Source: Litorimonas sp965205225 (GTDB lineage: Bacteria; Pseudomonadota; Alphaproteobacteria; Caulobacterales; Maricaulaceae). From it: a stretch of 64,000 nt of DNA. The stretch is from NCBI GenBank assembly GCA_965205225.1, contig CBDBFZ010000003.1, forward strand, positions 744,001 to 808,000. The letters are read 5' to 3'. The notes under the pieces were generated by a model. It ran no database searches and had not been told where the DNA came from. It saw nothing but the letters and a program-made list of their open reading frames with translations. Made by a program: the position numbers and the translations under genes. Within the stretch, counting starts at the first letter, position 1. Each line of letters starts with the position of its first letter. This document shows positions 28,001 through 36,281 of the stretch, in pieces.

Positions 28001-28080
28001 TCGTGCAAAACGCTATCCCAAATGGCTTTTCTATCACCAAGACTGCCACTGGAAGCCATGTTGCTGTGCGAGGGTTCTGA
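25009..28080 (+). CDS. sbcC: SbcC-type ATPase subunit (Rad50 family)
   Basis: A 1023-residue SMC-like ATPase. Walker A is GSTGSGKST (35-43), the Q-loop lies at RQIVLLPQGKFETFL, a long Ala/Lys/Glu-rich coiled coil surrounds the zinc hook CSVC (517-520), the signature is LSGGE (923-927), and Walker B is TIFIDEGFGSLD (D958, E959). The size matches E. coli SbcC (1048). It tethers and melts DNA ends and gates the SbcD nuclease. It ends 21 bp before the left end of IS1595 copy 2, so any third gene of the operon has been lost or never existed. Confidence 0.95.
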   Translation: MRPITLTMTAFGPYAGEENVDFREAVKSGLFGIYGSTGSGKSTIFSAMTFALFGEASRNEQDTSSLRSHHADDDTLTEVKFIFEVGASCYLIRRTPDQMRPAKRGDGDTKETHKAWLFDVTGIAPEDVSDENCGKLIAEKKVGDVKAAVQERLGYGANQFRQIVLLPQGKFETFLTAKTDERMKILRDLFDVSLYRKLASTLKDDAKATEDKVKIDRLTCARQLEHEGFESPDALKTGIAETKNLYDKAAETANAAIKTATLAETAALNGEDLEAKFMAHETAQAHLSKLTQSAEGMKALEETLDHLTKAQSLLDVDAAQQNAAQKLKDDTTHLATTQAAEETAKAKNLSAQETLDAQDALKGKRDEQRRRLETLQAYAETLKKAGVLKTAWEVEKAKQSESQIALTQAKALEQAAVQKHQDALTRVKTAQTQSVKRARLDAELMKAKQVADAATAYAKASQLHADAKHKMHKAATEAQDTKGRFADSQKKFDASEAVLAAAQAQHLASKLIEGEPCSVCGSDVHPSPAMGHAESAGLDKAFREAKNILQTKRTLHAEAEKTLAATEATLNSRATQLNDLTVPSLTADAAAKTVADVNGQLTALGPAINLPDLERRVLDLSDDVTGTQSELTKLQTAYGKAETATALAKQSYEATLEEIPQPLQILPALMAETKSAETTLNQMRTAYKKAQEDQAYAQSAELSAQKDVESAEKAVEDAAATAERMQETFLARLKGHGLSIEAYDSHKVKIDQIEALTTQIRTYGSDLAIAKDRAETNALAIKDKQRPDLQALQDASVLAGEKRDAETTQATKRKARHDHLEKLLTSISEELARIEAAEADAADLLELAALFNAQNNAKLDLETFAIGAMFDQVLQAANLRLQPMTSGRYSLEREFDGKGGGRRGLGIRVHDIHTGKARATSTLSGGETFIAALALALGLSDIVESLSGKIRLDTIFIDEGFGSLDTDNDAGTLDQVLQTLQDLVGANRAVGLISHVQLVQNAIPNGFSITKTATGSHVAVRGF

Positions 28081-28101
28081 GGTGAGTTTTGAATTAAAGA
28101 A

Positions 28102-28833
28102 GGGTCTTGCCTAGTTTATTGGATTCAGAATGGATCTAGGTCACCGCTAGCAATGAAAAATCGTTACTCAAAAGGGTCGCATCTGTCCGAGCGCAAAATT
28201 CGGGGGGTCGTTCGCTGCTTCGCCGCTGATCTGACAGCCCTGCAAACAGCCCAACTGACAGGGCTTAACCGTAACACCATCAACCGGACCTACCGCGCTC
28301 TTCGCGAACGCATCCATTGGGCCTGCGAGGCGGACAAACCCTTCTTCGGCGTGGGCGAGGTTGATGAAAGCTATTTCGGCGCAACTCGCGTCAAGGGCAA
28401 ACGCGGGCGCGGGGCCTATGGCAAGACCACCCTGTTTGGCATCTACGAACGGGCCGGGCGGGTCTACACCGAGATCGTGCCAGACTGCTCCAGAGCCACC
28501 CTATAGGGGATTATCCGGGGTAAAGTCGATGTTCGGTCCATCATCAACTCGGATGATTGGCAGGGTTATAACGGACTTGTGGATATTGGGTATGGTCACT
28601 TCCGCGTCGATCACTCGAAGGACGAGTTCGCCCAGGGCCCGACCCACATCAACGGCATCGAAGGCTTCTGGGGGCTGGCCAAGGTGCGTCTAGCGAAGTT
28701 TAAGGGCGTTCCAAAACACACCTTTCATCTACACCTGAAGGAAACGGAATGGAGATATAATCACAGGCTTGAAGACAAGTACAAAACCCTGTTACGATAC
28801 CTCAGAGAAAATCCAATCAACTAGGCATGACCC
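28102..28833 (+). mobile_element. IS1595-family element, copy 2 (nonsense mutation)
   Basis: About 732 bp with inverted ends 28102-28122 and 28813-28833; the left end differs from the right at a few positions. The transposase frame runs from ATG 28153 but is stopped at TAG 28504-28506, where copy 1 has CAG. Downstream of that, the frame is open to 28824 (KVDVRSIINSDDWQGYNGL, DIGYGHFRVDHSKDEFAQGP, THINGIEGFWGLAKVRL). It is in the same orientation as copy 1. Confidence 0.87.
28153..28824 (+). pseudogene. IS1595 transposase, copy 2 with in-frame TAG
   Basis: The 223-codon frame is complete except for the single amber codon (CAG to TAG) at 28504. The first catalytic Asp is in VDESYFGA and the second in NSDDWQG. 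Copy 2 retains the segment deleted in copy 1, so each copy carries a different lesion. Confidence 0.85.
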
Positions 28834-28904
28834 TAAAAGAATTAAGTTTCTGCAATTTCTCACGATTTTTGACCTACTGTCTGACGTCAGCGCCTGTGGC
28901 ACAG

Positions 28905-28945
28905 ATTTGGGCTTAAGCTCAAGCCCTATTAATTTGTGTTTTTAG
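28905..28945 (+). repeat. Solo IS630-like terminal repeat
   Basis: The stretch contains GCTCAAGCCCTATTAATTTG followed by tgtttttag. It matches the complement of 19318-19350 and the start of the IS630-like remnant at 54648. No transposase is attached here. It lies 64 bp beyond the putative target duplication of the composite element. Confidence 0.45.
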
Positions 28946-28949
28946 GCGA

Positions 28950-29366
28950 ATGGTGATTCAGAGTGTCAAAGGAGTTTTGCCATCTCTTATTTGTTCTGGT
29001 TGTCTGAAGCGTAGATGTCGAAAATCGAGCCTTTCTTTCCGCTGGCGCATGGTGCGGCCTCGTGTTGATGATTGGAAGGTAATTTCCGGGATCATCTTTG
29101 TTCTGAAAAATGGTCTGCCTGGGCGCGATGCACCCTTGTGAGTATGGACCTCATAAGACCCTTTACAACCGCTTCCGTCGTGGACCGAGATGGGCGTTTT
29201 CGACAAGATTTTCAGCTATCTGACGGCAGATAATGGCCCACCAGATACACTCATGATCGATGTCACTTACCTCAAAGCCCATCGCACGGCGTCAAGCCTC
29301 TTAAAAGGGGGATACTTCCCCGTCACCTCTGTCGCTGCCATCTGGACCACCTCATGGGGCAGGTCA
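28950..29366 (+). mobile_element. IS5-family remnant joined to an IS3 tip
   Basis: An IS5-like transposase fragment is readable in two frames: RPRVDDWKVISGIIFVLKNG then, after a break near 29141, MGVFDKIFSYLTADN and MIDVTYLKAHRTASSLLK. The second piece carries the first catalytic Asp (MIDVT). At 29343-29366 comes TGGACCACCTCATGGGG plus caggtca, the same IS3-type terminus as at 9777-9801. The rest of both elements is missing. Confidence 0.7.
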
Positions 29367-29560
29367 CGTATAACGGGTATGCCAGTCTGGTGTTTTTGCG
29401 GCAATGAAGTAGCGCTTCGGTCTCGTCAACAAAACCCAAATGGTTTTGAACCCGCATATGTTCATGCCAAACATGTCTTTGAGAAAATCACCAAGCTCGA
29501 TCGAATCGTCGATCTTCCGTGCATTTCTGTCAGTGATGTATTGGTCACCGAACCTCTACT
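29367..29560. other. Short interval with no recognisable gene
   Basis: Between the IS3 tip and the HU terminator one frame reads FGLVNKTQMVLNPHMFMP and SSIESSIFRAFLSVM with stops nearby. It may be a gene remnant, but I cannot assign it. Confidence 0.3.
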
Positions 29561-29562
29561 CA

Positions 29563-29590
29563 TAAAAAACCGCCCCGGAGTCCGGAGCGG
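29563..29590 (-). terminator. Intrinsic terminator of the HU gene
   Basis: On the minus strand CCGCTCCGG-ACT-CCGGGGCGG forms a 9-bp stem with one mismatch-type pair and is followed by six T residues. It lies 28 bp after the HU stop. Confidence 0.85.
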
Positions 29591-29617
29591 CTAAAATATG
29601 TTGAGACTGATGACAGC

Positions 29618-29884
29618 TTAGAGGTCTTTGAGGCCCAGGCTTGGCTTGAACTGAGCAGAGGTCTTGGCCCTGCTCATCATTTTCTGACCGGTTTGCGGGT
29701 TGCGCATTTCGCGCGACGGGCGATGCTTGGCGATGAATTTGCCGAAGCCCGGCAGGTTCACTTCATTGCCAGCTTTCAATTCGCCTGTGATGATGTCGAG
29801 CAGGCCGTTGACCATATCGCCGGCGGCTGCCTGGCTTGTGTCGCAGTGATCGGCCACTTTGGCGACGAGTTTTTTCTTGTTCAT
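29618..29884 (-). CDS. HU-family DNA-binding protein
   Basis: An 88-residue histone-like protein that bends and compacts DNA as a dimer. The typical GFGKFIAKHRPSREMRNPQT contains the conserved arm region (GFGxF and R-x-x-R-N-P), and the N-terminal helices are Lys-rich. The length is normal for HU/IHF. ATG 29884 is preceded by a plausible ribosome site and a good terminator follows. HU and IHF subunits cannot be separated with certainty from sequence alone, but the sequence is more HU-like. Confidence 0.93.
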   Translation of the reverse strand: MNKKKLVAKVADHCDTSQAAAGDMVNGLLDIITGELKAGNEVNLPGFGKFIAKHRPSREMRNPQTGQKMMSRAKTSAQFKPSLGLKDL

Positions 29885-30133
29885 CGGGGGTACTCCTTCG
29901 ATGTGGGCCCCGCGGCGACGTGCCGGAGGCTATTGCCGTAATCCGTAAGCAATTCGTCCGCCGTGTCACGAAATACCCAGCAAAACTCGGGTTTTTGGCT
30001 GAATAAGAGTATTTATACGGGTTTGCGGTGGCCAAATTAACTGGGCGGACCGCGAATCCAGCTCAAAACCCGAATCATCTGCGTGGCGAAAACGTGGCTT
30101 GTCCTGCCGATTCTCGTCCCTAAGACGGACAGA

Positions 30134-31036
30134 ATGAGCGGTGTTTTGAATGTCGGAGTTGTCGGGGCAGGGGTCTTTGCCGCCTATCATGCCAACAAGG
30201 TTGTGGATCATCCGCGGGCGAAGCTGACCGGCGTTTTTGACCGGACCAACGGCCATGCCAGCGCTTTGGCTGACAAGCATCGTATTCCCGTCGTCCCAAG
30301 CGTCAAAGCGCTCACTGAGCGATCTGATGCACTGATCATAGCGCTCCCGGCGAGCCATCATACGGATGCAGCCCTAGAAGGGCTTGAGGGCGGTTGTCAT
30401 TTGCTGGTCGAAAAACCGCTGGCCTGTTCGGTCAAGGATGCAACGGCAATCAGAGACGGTGCGAACGCGGGCGGCCGCGTGCTGCAAGTCGGTCATCAGG
30501 AACGTATTGTGATGAATGCAATTGGATTGGGCGCAATTACCGAACGCCCTAGCCAGATTGAGATTGTCCGTCATACGCCGCGCGCGACGCGCAATCTGGA
30601 TACCAGTGTCGTGATGGATCTGATGGTCCACGATCTGGACCTGCTACAGTCCCTGTACGGTACGCCGGATTGGATCATTACGGAGGCGGCGCGGCGTGTC
30701 TATTCGGATGAGCTGGATGTTGTCAAAGCGGAACTCGGCTATGCCGACATGACCGTCTACTTGTCGGCGTCGCGCGACGGTGAGGGCGAGCGGCGCTGGG
30801 TTCTGCGCTATTCCGGCGGGACGGTGGAGATTGATTTCGGGTTGAAGAGCCTGCGTCACGATACCGACTTTGCACTGAATGAGGCCTTTGGCGACTTGCC
30901 AGAGGTACAGGATAATCTGGGCGCAGCCTTTGACTATTTCGTTCGGGCCTGCCTTGACGGGGCTCCGCCGCTCGCGTCAGGTGACGATGGGATCGTGGCC
31001 GTCAGAGCCGCAGCCGAGATTGAGGGGACAGCATGA
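30134..31036 (+). CDS. Gfo/Idh/MocA-family NAD(P)-dependent oxidoreductase
   Basis: A 300-residue enzyme with an N-terminal Rossmann fold (VGVVGAGVFAAYHANKV), VFDRTNGHASALA at the cofactor ribose site, and the family motif LVEKPLAC with the catalytic Lys of EKP. The C-terminal domain includes VMDLMVHDLDLLQSL, where the His is in the expected active-site helix. The substrate is probably a sugar or sugar derivative but is not determined. ATG 30134 is the start. It overlaps the following serine hydrolase pseudogene by 4 bp (ATGA), so they were an operon. Confidence 0.85.
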   Translation: MSGVLNVGVVGAGVFAAYHANKVVDHPRAKLTGVFDRTNGHASALADKHRIPVVPSVKALTERSDALIIALPASHHTDAALEGLEGGCHLLVEKPLACSVKDATAIRDGANAGGRVLQVGHQERIVMNAIGLGAITERPSQIEIVRHTPRATRNLDTSVVMDLMVHDLDLLQSLYGTPDWIITEAARRVYSDELDVVKAELGYADMTVYLSASRDGEGERRWVLRYSGGTVEIDFGLKSLRHDTDFALNEAFGDLPEVQDNLGAAFDYFVRACLDGAPPLASGDDGIVAVRAAAEIEGTA

Positions 31037-32080
31037 ACCTGACCACGCGGATAATTCTAGTCGTTCTGGCGGCGTTGGTCGTCATTGGCGCGGACTCGTC
31101 CGGCGGCTTGGGCGAGGACATTAAGCGCCGGTCGACCGTGAACACACTGTTCGACGCGGACCGGATCGTCGATAATTTCTCCAATATGGACCGGGCTTTT
31201 CTGACCCACGATCTCGACGTGCCAATCCGGAATGATTGGACCGTGGAGGCGGCGGTAATTCCAGCCACGGTCGATATTGCAGGAACCGAGCGAAATCTGG
31301 ACGAGATACTGGACAAACTCGATACAACCGCACTGGTTATCGGCCGCAATGGCAAGATTATTCACGAGCGTTATTATCGCGGGACGGGTCCGGATGACCG
31401 GCGGATCAGCTGATCTGTCGCGAAATTCTATATGTCGGGCCTATATGGCAAGGCGCTTGCGGATGGCGCGATCAGAAGCCTTGAGAATGAGATCACGACC
31501 TATTGCCTGAGCTGAATATCCTGAACATGAGTTCCGGCATCCGCTATAATGAGGACTATCTCGACCTGTCATCCGACATCAACAAGATGGGCCGGACCGT
31601 CGCTCTCGGCAGGTCGCTGGATCGTTACACGACGAGCCTCAAGGACCGGCAATGCGAACTTGGAACGGACTGGCAATATGTGTCGATGGATAAACATGCC
31701 GCGGCCTAGGCGCTTCGCAATGCCACAGGCCGCAGTCTTCACGACTTGTGGGAAGAGACCTATGCGCCGCTCGGTTTCCCGGCACCCGACTTTCTATCTG
31801 GTCGACGGCAAGAACATGGCCTTCACCTTGGGGGATTGAACCCGACGACCCGTAATTATGCGAAATTCGGACAGCTGTTCCTGCAAGGCGGAGAATGGGA
31901 CTGGCAGCAACTCATTCCACGCGTCTGGGTCGAAGCCTCCACAGTCCACAGCGCCCCTGCTTTGTCAGACCGCGACGTCGGCTATGGCTGTCAATGGTGG
32001 GTACCGATGCCTGCTGACCAAGACTATTTTGCGGCTAATATTTCCAAAATATGTCCAGTTTGCAAGAACTCAGTAAAGTA
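31033..32080 (+). pseudogene. Serine hydrolase (beta-lactamase / class C type) pseudogene
   Basis: Starts with a hydrophobic signal anchor (MNLTTRIILVVLAALVVIGA) and GNGKIIHERYYRG-like strands (ALVIGRNGKIIHERYYRG). At 31411 a TGA replaces the residue before the SxxK active site (SVAKF). After it, a frameshift with an internal deletion occurs near 31503, then LNMSSGIRYNEDYLDLSSDI, a TAG at 31707, and several more frame changes through GRSLHDLWEETYAPLGF, LVDGKNMAFTLG, RNYAKFGQLFLQGGEWDW and DVGYGCQWWVP. The C-terminus after about 32045 is missing. The gene is clearly dead. Confidence 0.85.
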
Positions 32081-32192
32081 AACAAAATATAAGAAACGGA
32101 CATTTTCGTAGAAAATAATGTTACAGTTCGAGAATAGCCTCATCCTCATGACTGTGATGGACCTAGGCATCTAGAGGGCTTAAACGCCGCTC

Positions 32193-33854
32193 ATGGTCCA
32201 ATCTCTTCGCATCGCCTCCTGCCAGCTCAACCCGGTTGTCGGCGATATTTGGGGCAATGAGGCGAAGATAGCGGACGGGTATGCGCGCGCTAAAACAGAC
32301 CACGCGGAGATTGCGATCTTTCCGGAATTGATGATCATCGGCTACCCGCCCGAAGATCTGGTACTGCGACCGACGGTTGTGGAGGATTGCCGCAAAGCGT
32401 GCGAGCGACTGGCCGCCATGACAATTGATGGCCCCGCGCTGCTCACGACCTCCCCTTGGCGTGAGCATGGCAATCTCTACAATGCGGCGCTCTGGATGGA
32501 GGCGGGCGAGATCAGGCATGTTCGCCTGAAGCATCACCTGCCAAATTATAGCGTGTTCGATGAAGCACGGGTCTTTTCACGTGGTCCATTGCCAGAACCG
32601 ATCATATTTCGTGGATGCAAGATCGGTCTGCCGATCTGTGAAGATCTCTGGCAGCCGGGCGTGGCGGATCATCTGGCGGAGCAGGGTGCAGAGATCATGC
32701 TCTCGCCCAATGGCTCTCCCTGGCGCCGCACGGCCCATGCCGAGCGGACAGCGGTCCTGAGTGTGAAGGTGTTTAATGAAGGTCTGCCGTTGGTCTACGT
32801 CAATCAGATCGGCGGGCAGGATGAGTTGGTCTTTGACGGGTCAAGCTGGTCGATGGCGGCGGATGGCAGCATCGTTCAATTGCTCAAAGGTTTTGTCGAA
32901 GACTATGACGTCGCGGATTGGGAGAAACGGGACGGCCAATGGACCTGCATCTCTGCGAAGTGCAAAAATCACCTGTCGGGTCTGGAAGCGGACTGGCGCG
33001 CCTGCTGTCTCGGCTTGGGTGACTATGTCAACAAGAACGGGTTCAAACAGATCGTACTCGGCCTGTCGGGCGGCGTAGACAGCGCGATCTGCGCGGCGAT
33101 TGCTGTCGATGCACTCGGCCCGGACCGGGTCTGGTGCGTGATGATGCCGAGCGAATATACCTCATCGGACAGTCTAGAAGATGCCAAACTATGCGCGGAG
33201 CGGCTGGGTGTGCGCTATGACGTCATTGCCATTGGTCCAGCGCGTGATGCCTTCACAAACATGTTGGGTCCTCTGTTTGAAGGCCTCAAACCCAACACGA
33301 CTGAAGAGAATATTCAGTCGCGCATTCGCGGTTTGACCCTGATGGCGCTGTCCAACAAGTTCGGGCCAATGCTGGTTACGACAGGGAATAAGAGCGAAAT
33401 GGCCGTCGGTTACGCCACTATCTATGGTGACATGTCGGGCGGCTACAATCCGATCAAGGATCTCTATAAAACTGAGGTGTTCGCGCTCTGTAACTGGCGC
33501 AATGCTCATAATCCTGATGATATGCCGGGCGTCGATCAGCCGATCCCGGAGCGGATTATTACCAAGCCTCCGTCTGCCGAACTGCGCGAAGATCAGAAGG
33601 ACAGCGACTCACTGCCGGACTATCTGGTTCTCGATGATATTCTGATGGGATTGATCGAGCAAGAACTCCCCGTCGAAGCCATTGTCGCGCGCGGTCACGC
33701 ACGAGGGGATATCGTGCGTATCCAGCGGCTTCTCTACATCGCCGAATATAAGCGGCGGCAGGCTCCGCCCGGCGTGAAGATCGGATCGAAGAATTTCGGT
33801 CGGGACCGCCGCTATCCGATCACGAACCGATATCGCGACCGGTTCGGAGATTAG
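32193..33854 (+). CDS. nadE: Glutamine-dependent NAD+ synthetase
   Basis: A 553-residue, two-domain enzyme making NAD+ from deamido-NAD+ with ammonia from glutamine. The N-terminal nitrilase-type glutaminase has the triad regions IFPELMIIGYP (Glu), VRLKHHLPNY (Lys) and GLPICEDLW (Cys). The C-terminal synthetase has the PP-loop LGLSGGVDSAICAA and TTGNKSEMAVGY. The length is typical of alphaproteobacterial NadE. It starts at ATG 32193 after about 110 bp of intergenic DNA and is 58 bp upstream of gltX. Confidence 0.96.
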   Translation: MVQSLRIASCQLNPVVGDIWGNEAKIADGYARAKTDHAEIAIFPELMIIGYPPEDLVLRPTVVEDCRKACERLAAMTIDGPALLTTSPWREHGNLYNAALWMEAGEIRHVRLKHHLPNYSVFDEARVFSRGPLPEPIIFRGCKIGLPICEDLWQPGVADHLAEQGAEIMLSPNGSPWRRTAHAERTAVLSVKVFNEGLPLVYVNQIGGQDELVFDGSSWSMAADGSIVQLLKGFVEDYDVADWEKRDGQWTCISAKCKNHLSGLEADWRACCLGLGDYVNKNGFKQIVLGLSGGVDSAICAAIAVDALGPDRVWCVMMPSEYTSSDSLEDAKLCAERLGVRYDVIAIGPARDAFTNMLGPLFEGLKPNTTEENIQSRIRGLTLMALSNKFGPMLVTTGNKSEMAVGYATIYGDMSGGYNPIKDLYKTEVFALCNWRNAHNPDDMPGVDQPIPERIITKPPSAELREDQKDSDSLPDYLVLDDILMGLIEQELPVEAIVARGHARGDIVRIQRLLYIAEYKRRQAPPGVKIGSKNFGRDRRYPITNRYRDRFGD

Positions 33855-33912
33855 TGTTTTATCGGTGATTTACGGTATGAAGCGATATTTTTTATTACTA
33901 TAGCCGCGCACC

Positions 33913-35244
33913 ATGACTACTCGCGTCCGTTTCGCCCCCAGCCCAACCGGGAAACTCCATGTCGGCAACGTTCGCACGGCGCTGATGAATGTGCTGAACG
34001 CCTACAAGACCGGTGGGACGTTTATTCTGCGGATTGATGATACGGATGTGGCGCGCGCAACGCAGGAAAATGAAGACGCGATCCGCGACGATCTGACCTG
34101 GCTCGGCCTGCACTGGCAAGAGACATTCAGCCAGTCGAAACGTTTTAGTCTTTATGATGAAGCGGCTCAAAAGCTTAAAGAAACTGGCCTGCTATATCCG
34201 GCTTATGACACAGCGGAAGAGCTGGACCGGCAGCGGAAGCTGCAGGGCGTGCAGGGCAAACCGCCGATCTATGATCGCCGCGCACTGTCGCTGACAAACG
34301 AACAGAAAGCCGCCTATGAAGCCGAAGGTCGCCAGCCGCACTGGCGGTTCAAACTATCGGGCAATCCGGTTACCTGGACCGACCTGGTTCGCGGTGAACA
34401 GACAGTTGAAACCAGCAGCCTGTCCGATCCGGTTCTGATCCGCGGTGACGGAACCTATCTCTATACATTGCCGAGCGTGTTCGATGATATCGAATCTGGC
34501 ATTACCCATGTCATTCGCGGTGAAGACCATGTAACCAATTCGGGTACGCAGATCGAAATATTCCGCACGTTAGGCGGCACAGAGCCGATCTTTGCCCACA
34601 CACCGCTCCTGATCGATAAGGATGGCGGAAAATTATCCAAACGGCTTGATAGTCTGTCCATGCGCCAGCTGCGCAAAGAGGGCTATGAGCCGATGGCGAT
34701 CCTCAGCCTGTTGGCCAAGATCGGCACGTCCGACCCAATCGAAGAACGGTTCACGATCAAACAATTGGCCGAAGAATTCTCATTCAGCAAAATCGGTCGT
34801 GCCCATGCCCGTTTCGATGATGCAGAATTACGGAGCCTGAATGCGAAAATCCTTCACGAAATGACCTATGATCAGGTCAAGGAACGACTTGATGCGCTGG
34901 GCGTGGAGGGCAGAGAGCGCTTCTGGCTCGCAATCCGAGACAATGTGGAAGTGGTCGATGATGCGGCTGGCTGGAATGCGACGCTCTATGCGCCGATGGC
35001 CGGAGTCATTGAGGCGGACGACAAAGCCTTCTGCGATACGGCGGCGGAACTGCTGAGTAATGACATCGATTGGTCGGAGTTGATCCGCAAACTCAAGGAT
35101 AATACGGACCGTAAGGGCAAAGGGCTGTTCATGCCGTTACGTAAGGCGCTGACAGGCCGAAACTATGGACCTGAAATGGGACCGATTCTGACATTGATGG
35201 GGGCGGACCGTGCCCGAGCTCGGCTGCGCGGCGAGACCGCCTAA
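33913..35244 (+). CDS. gltX: Glutamyl-tRNA synthetase
   Basis: A 443-residue class I synthetase charging tRNA-Glu. The signature FAPSPTGKLHVGNVRTALMN carries the HIGH-equivalent (HVGN), FILRIDDTD follows, and KLSKR is the KMSKS-equivalent. Alphaproteobacteria often have two gltX genes and one may also charge tRNA-Gln; which this is cannot be decided. The stop abuts the GTG start of crtB, so they are co-translated. Confidence 0.95.
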   Translation: MTTRVRFAPSPTGKLHVGNVRTALMNVLNAYKTGGTFILRIDDTDVARATQENEDAIRDDLTWLGLHWQETFSQSKRFSLYDEAAQKLKETGLLYPAYDTAEELDRQRKLQGVQGKPPIYDRRALSLTNEQKAAYEAEGRQPHWRFKLSGNPVTWTDLVRGEQTVETSSLSDPVLIRGDGTYLYTLPSVFDDIESGITHVIRGEDHVTNSGTQIEIFRTLGGTEPIFAHTPLLIDKDGGKLSKRLDSLSMRQLRKEGYEPMAILSLLAKIGTSDPIEERFTIKQLAEEFSFSKIGRAHARFDDAELRSLNAKILHEMTYDQVKERLDALGVEGRERFWLAIRDNVEVVDDAAGWNATLYAPMAGVIEADDKAFCDTAAELLSNDIDWSELIRKLKDNTDRKGKGLFMPLRKALTGRNYGPEMGPILTLMGADRARARLRGETA

Positions 35245-36171
35245 GTGACGGACACTCTGGCGCAACAAGGACGCGCTTCGATCAAGGCGGGCAGCAAGAG
35301 TTTCGCGCTTGCGTCCAAAGTCCTCCCGCCGCGTATCCGCGATGATGCCTCCATGCTCTATGCGTGGTGCCGCTATTGCGATGATGTGATTGATGGCCAA
35401 GAGATGGGTCACGGTCAGGTCGAGGATTATCGCAACGGGCAGGGTGAACGACTTGAGGTGCTACGCGCGCAAACGTCTGCCGCGCTCGCCGGGAATGCGA
35501 CGGACCCGATCTTTCAGGGGTTGGTCAAAGTCATCAACCGCAACGCCATACCGCACCGTCACGCTTACGAACTCCTCAAAGGGTTTGAGATGGATGCAGC
35601 AGAGCGTGTGTACCGCTCGGTCAACGATATTCTCGATTATTCCTATCATGTGGCCGGCGTTGTGGGCGTGATGATGGCAATGATCATGGGCGTTCGGGAT
35701 GAGGCGACACTCGACCGCGCTAGCGATCTTGGACTGGCCTTTCAGCTAACGAATATTTCGCGCGATGTCATCGATGATGCCAAGGCCGGGCGGGTCTTTG
35801 TGCCGCAAGAATTACTCTTGGCCCATGGCGCGCCAGTTGAGCCGGATTTGTTGGTGCAGCGGCAGAACTGGCCGGATGCGCATAAGGCGGCGCTTGATCT
35901 GCTGGATGTAGCCGAGGGCTATTACGCTTCGGCCCGGACGGGCATTCGTAATCTGCCGTTCCGCTGCGCATGGGCGATCAGTGCCGCCCTGAAAGTTTAC
36001 CGAGAAATCGGGCAGGTGCTGCGACGCGGCGGGCCTGAGGCTTGGCATGGCCGGGTTGGAGCGAGTTCATTCTGGAAGCTGCGTCTGGCCCTGAGGGCGG
36101 GTGGGCCTGCGCTGGTTCGAGCTGTTGCAAAAGATACGCTGCGGGATGAGTTTTATCAGCGGCCCGTCTGA
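35245..36171 (+). CDS. crtB: Phytoene/squalene synthase family protein
   Basis: A 308-residue prenyl synthase joining two geranylgeranyl diphosphates to phytoene, the first carotenoid step. Both Asp-rich motifs are present: YCDDVIDG (near residue 50) and ISRDVIDDAKAGRVFVP (near 172), plus RVYRSVNDILDYSYHVAGVV. The start is GTG 35245, immediately after the gltX TAA. No other carotenoid gene is in the window. Squalene or dehydrosqualene synthase is a less likely alternative. The neighbouring downstream hairpins suggest that transcription ends here. Confidence 0.88.
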   Translation: MTDTLAQQGRASIKAGSKSFALASKVLPPRIRDDASMLYAWCRYCDDVIDGQEMGHGQVEDYRNGQGERLEVLRAQTSAALAGNATDPIFQGLVKVINRNAIPHRHAYELLKGFEMDAAERVYRSVNDILDYSYHVAGVVGVMMAMIMGVRDEATLDRASDLGLAFQLTNISRDVIDDAKAGRVFVPQELLLAHGAPVEPDLLVQRQNWPDAHKAALDLLDVAEGYYASARTGIRNLPFRCAWAISAALKVYREIGQVLRRGGPEAWHGRVGASSFWKLRLALRAGGPALVRAVAKDTLRDEFYQRPV

Positions 36172-36179
36172 CGCCGCTT

Positions 36180-36277
36180 CAGGCCGACTTGATCGGCCTG
36201 CCAATCTCCCGATATTCCATAAGTCTCTATTCGGTGATGGACTCGCCGACCATGTCGGCGGGAGGCAGGTTGTTTTT
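36180..36277 (+). terminator. Double hairpin after crtB
   Basis: CAGGCCGA-CTTGA-TCGGCCTG (36180-36200) starts 8 bp after the stop. A second perfect 7-bp stem CGCCGAC-CAT-GTCGGCG (36244-36260) is followed 10 bp later by TTGTTTTT. The second is the likelier intrinsic terminator; it may serve the convergent trpE as well. Confidence 0.6.
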
Positions 36278-36281
36278 GGTT

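Larger units (their letters stand above)
18601..28841. mobile_element. Putative IS1595-bounded composite transposon carrying an sbcCD cassette
   Basis: Two IS1595-type copies in the same orientation (18609-19317 and 28102-28833) enclose 8.8 kb. The 8 bp outside the left copy (18601-18608) and outside the right copy (28834-28841) are identical, TAAAAGAA. IS1595 elements make 8-bp target duplications, so this is what transposition of the whole unit would leave. Caution: the 8 bp inside the right copy (28094-28101, TTAAAGAA) also differs by only one base, so an independent insertion of that copy at a similar A-rich target is possible. Both transposases are now broken, so movement would need help in trans. 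Confidence 0.6.
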
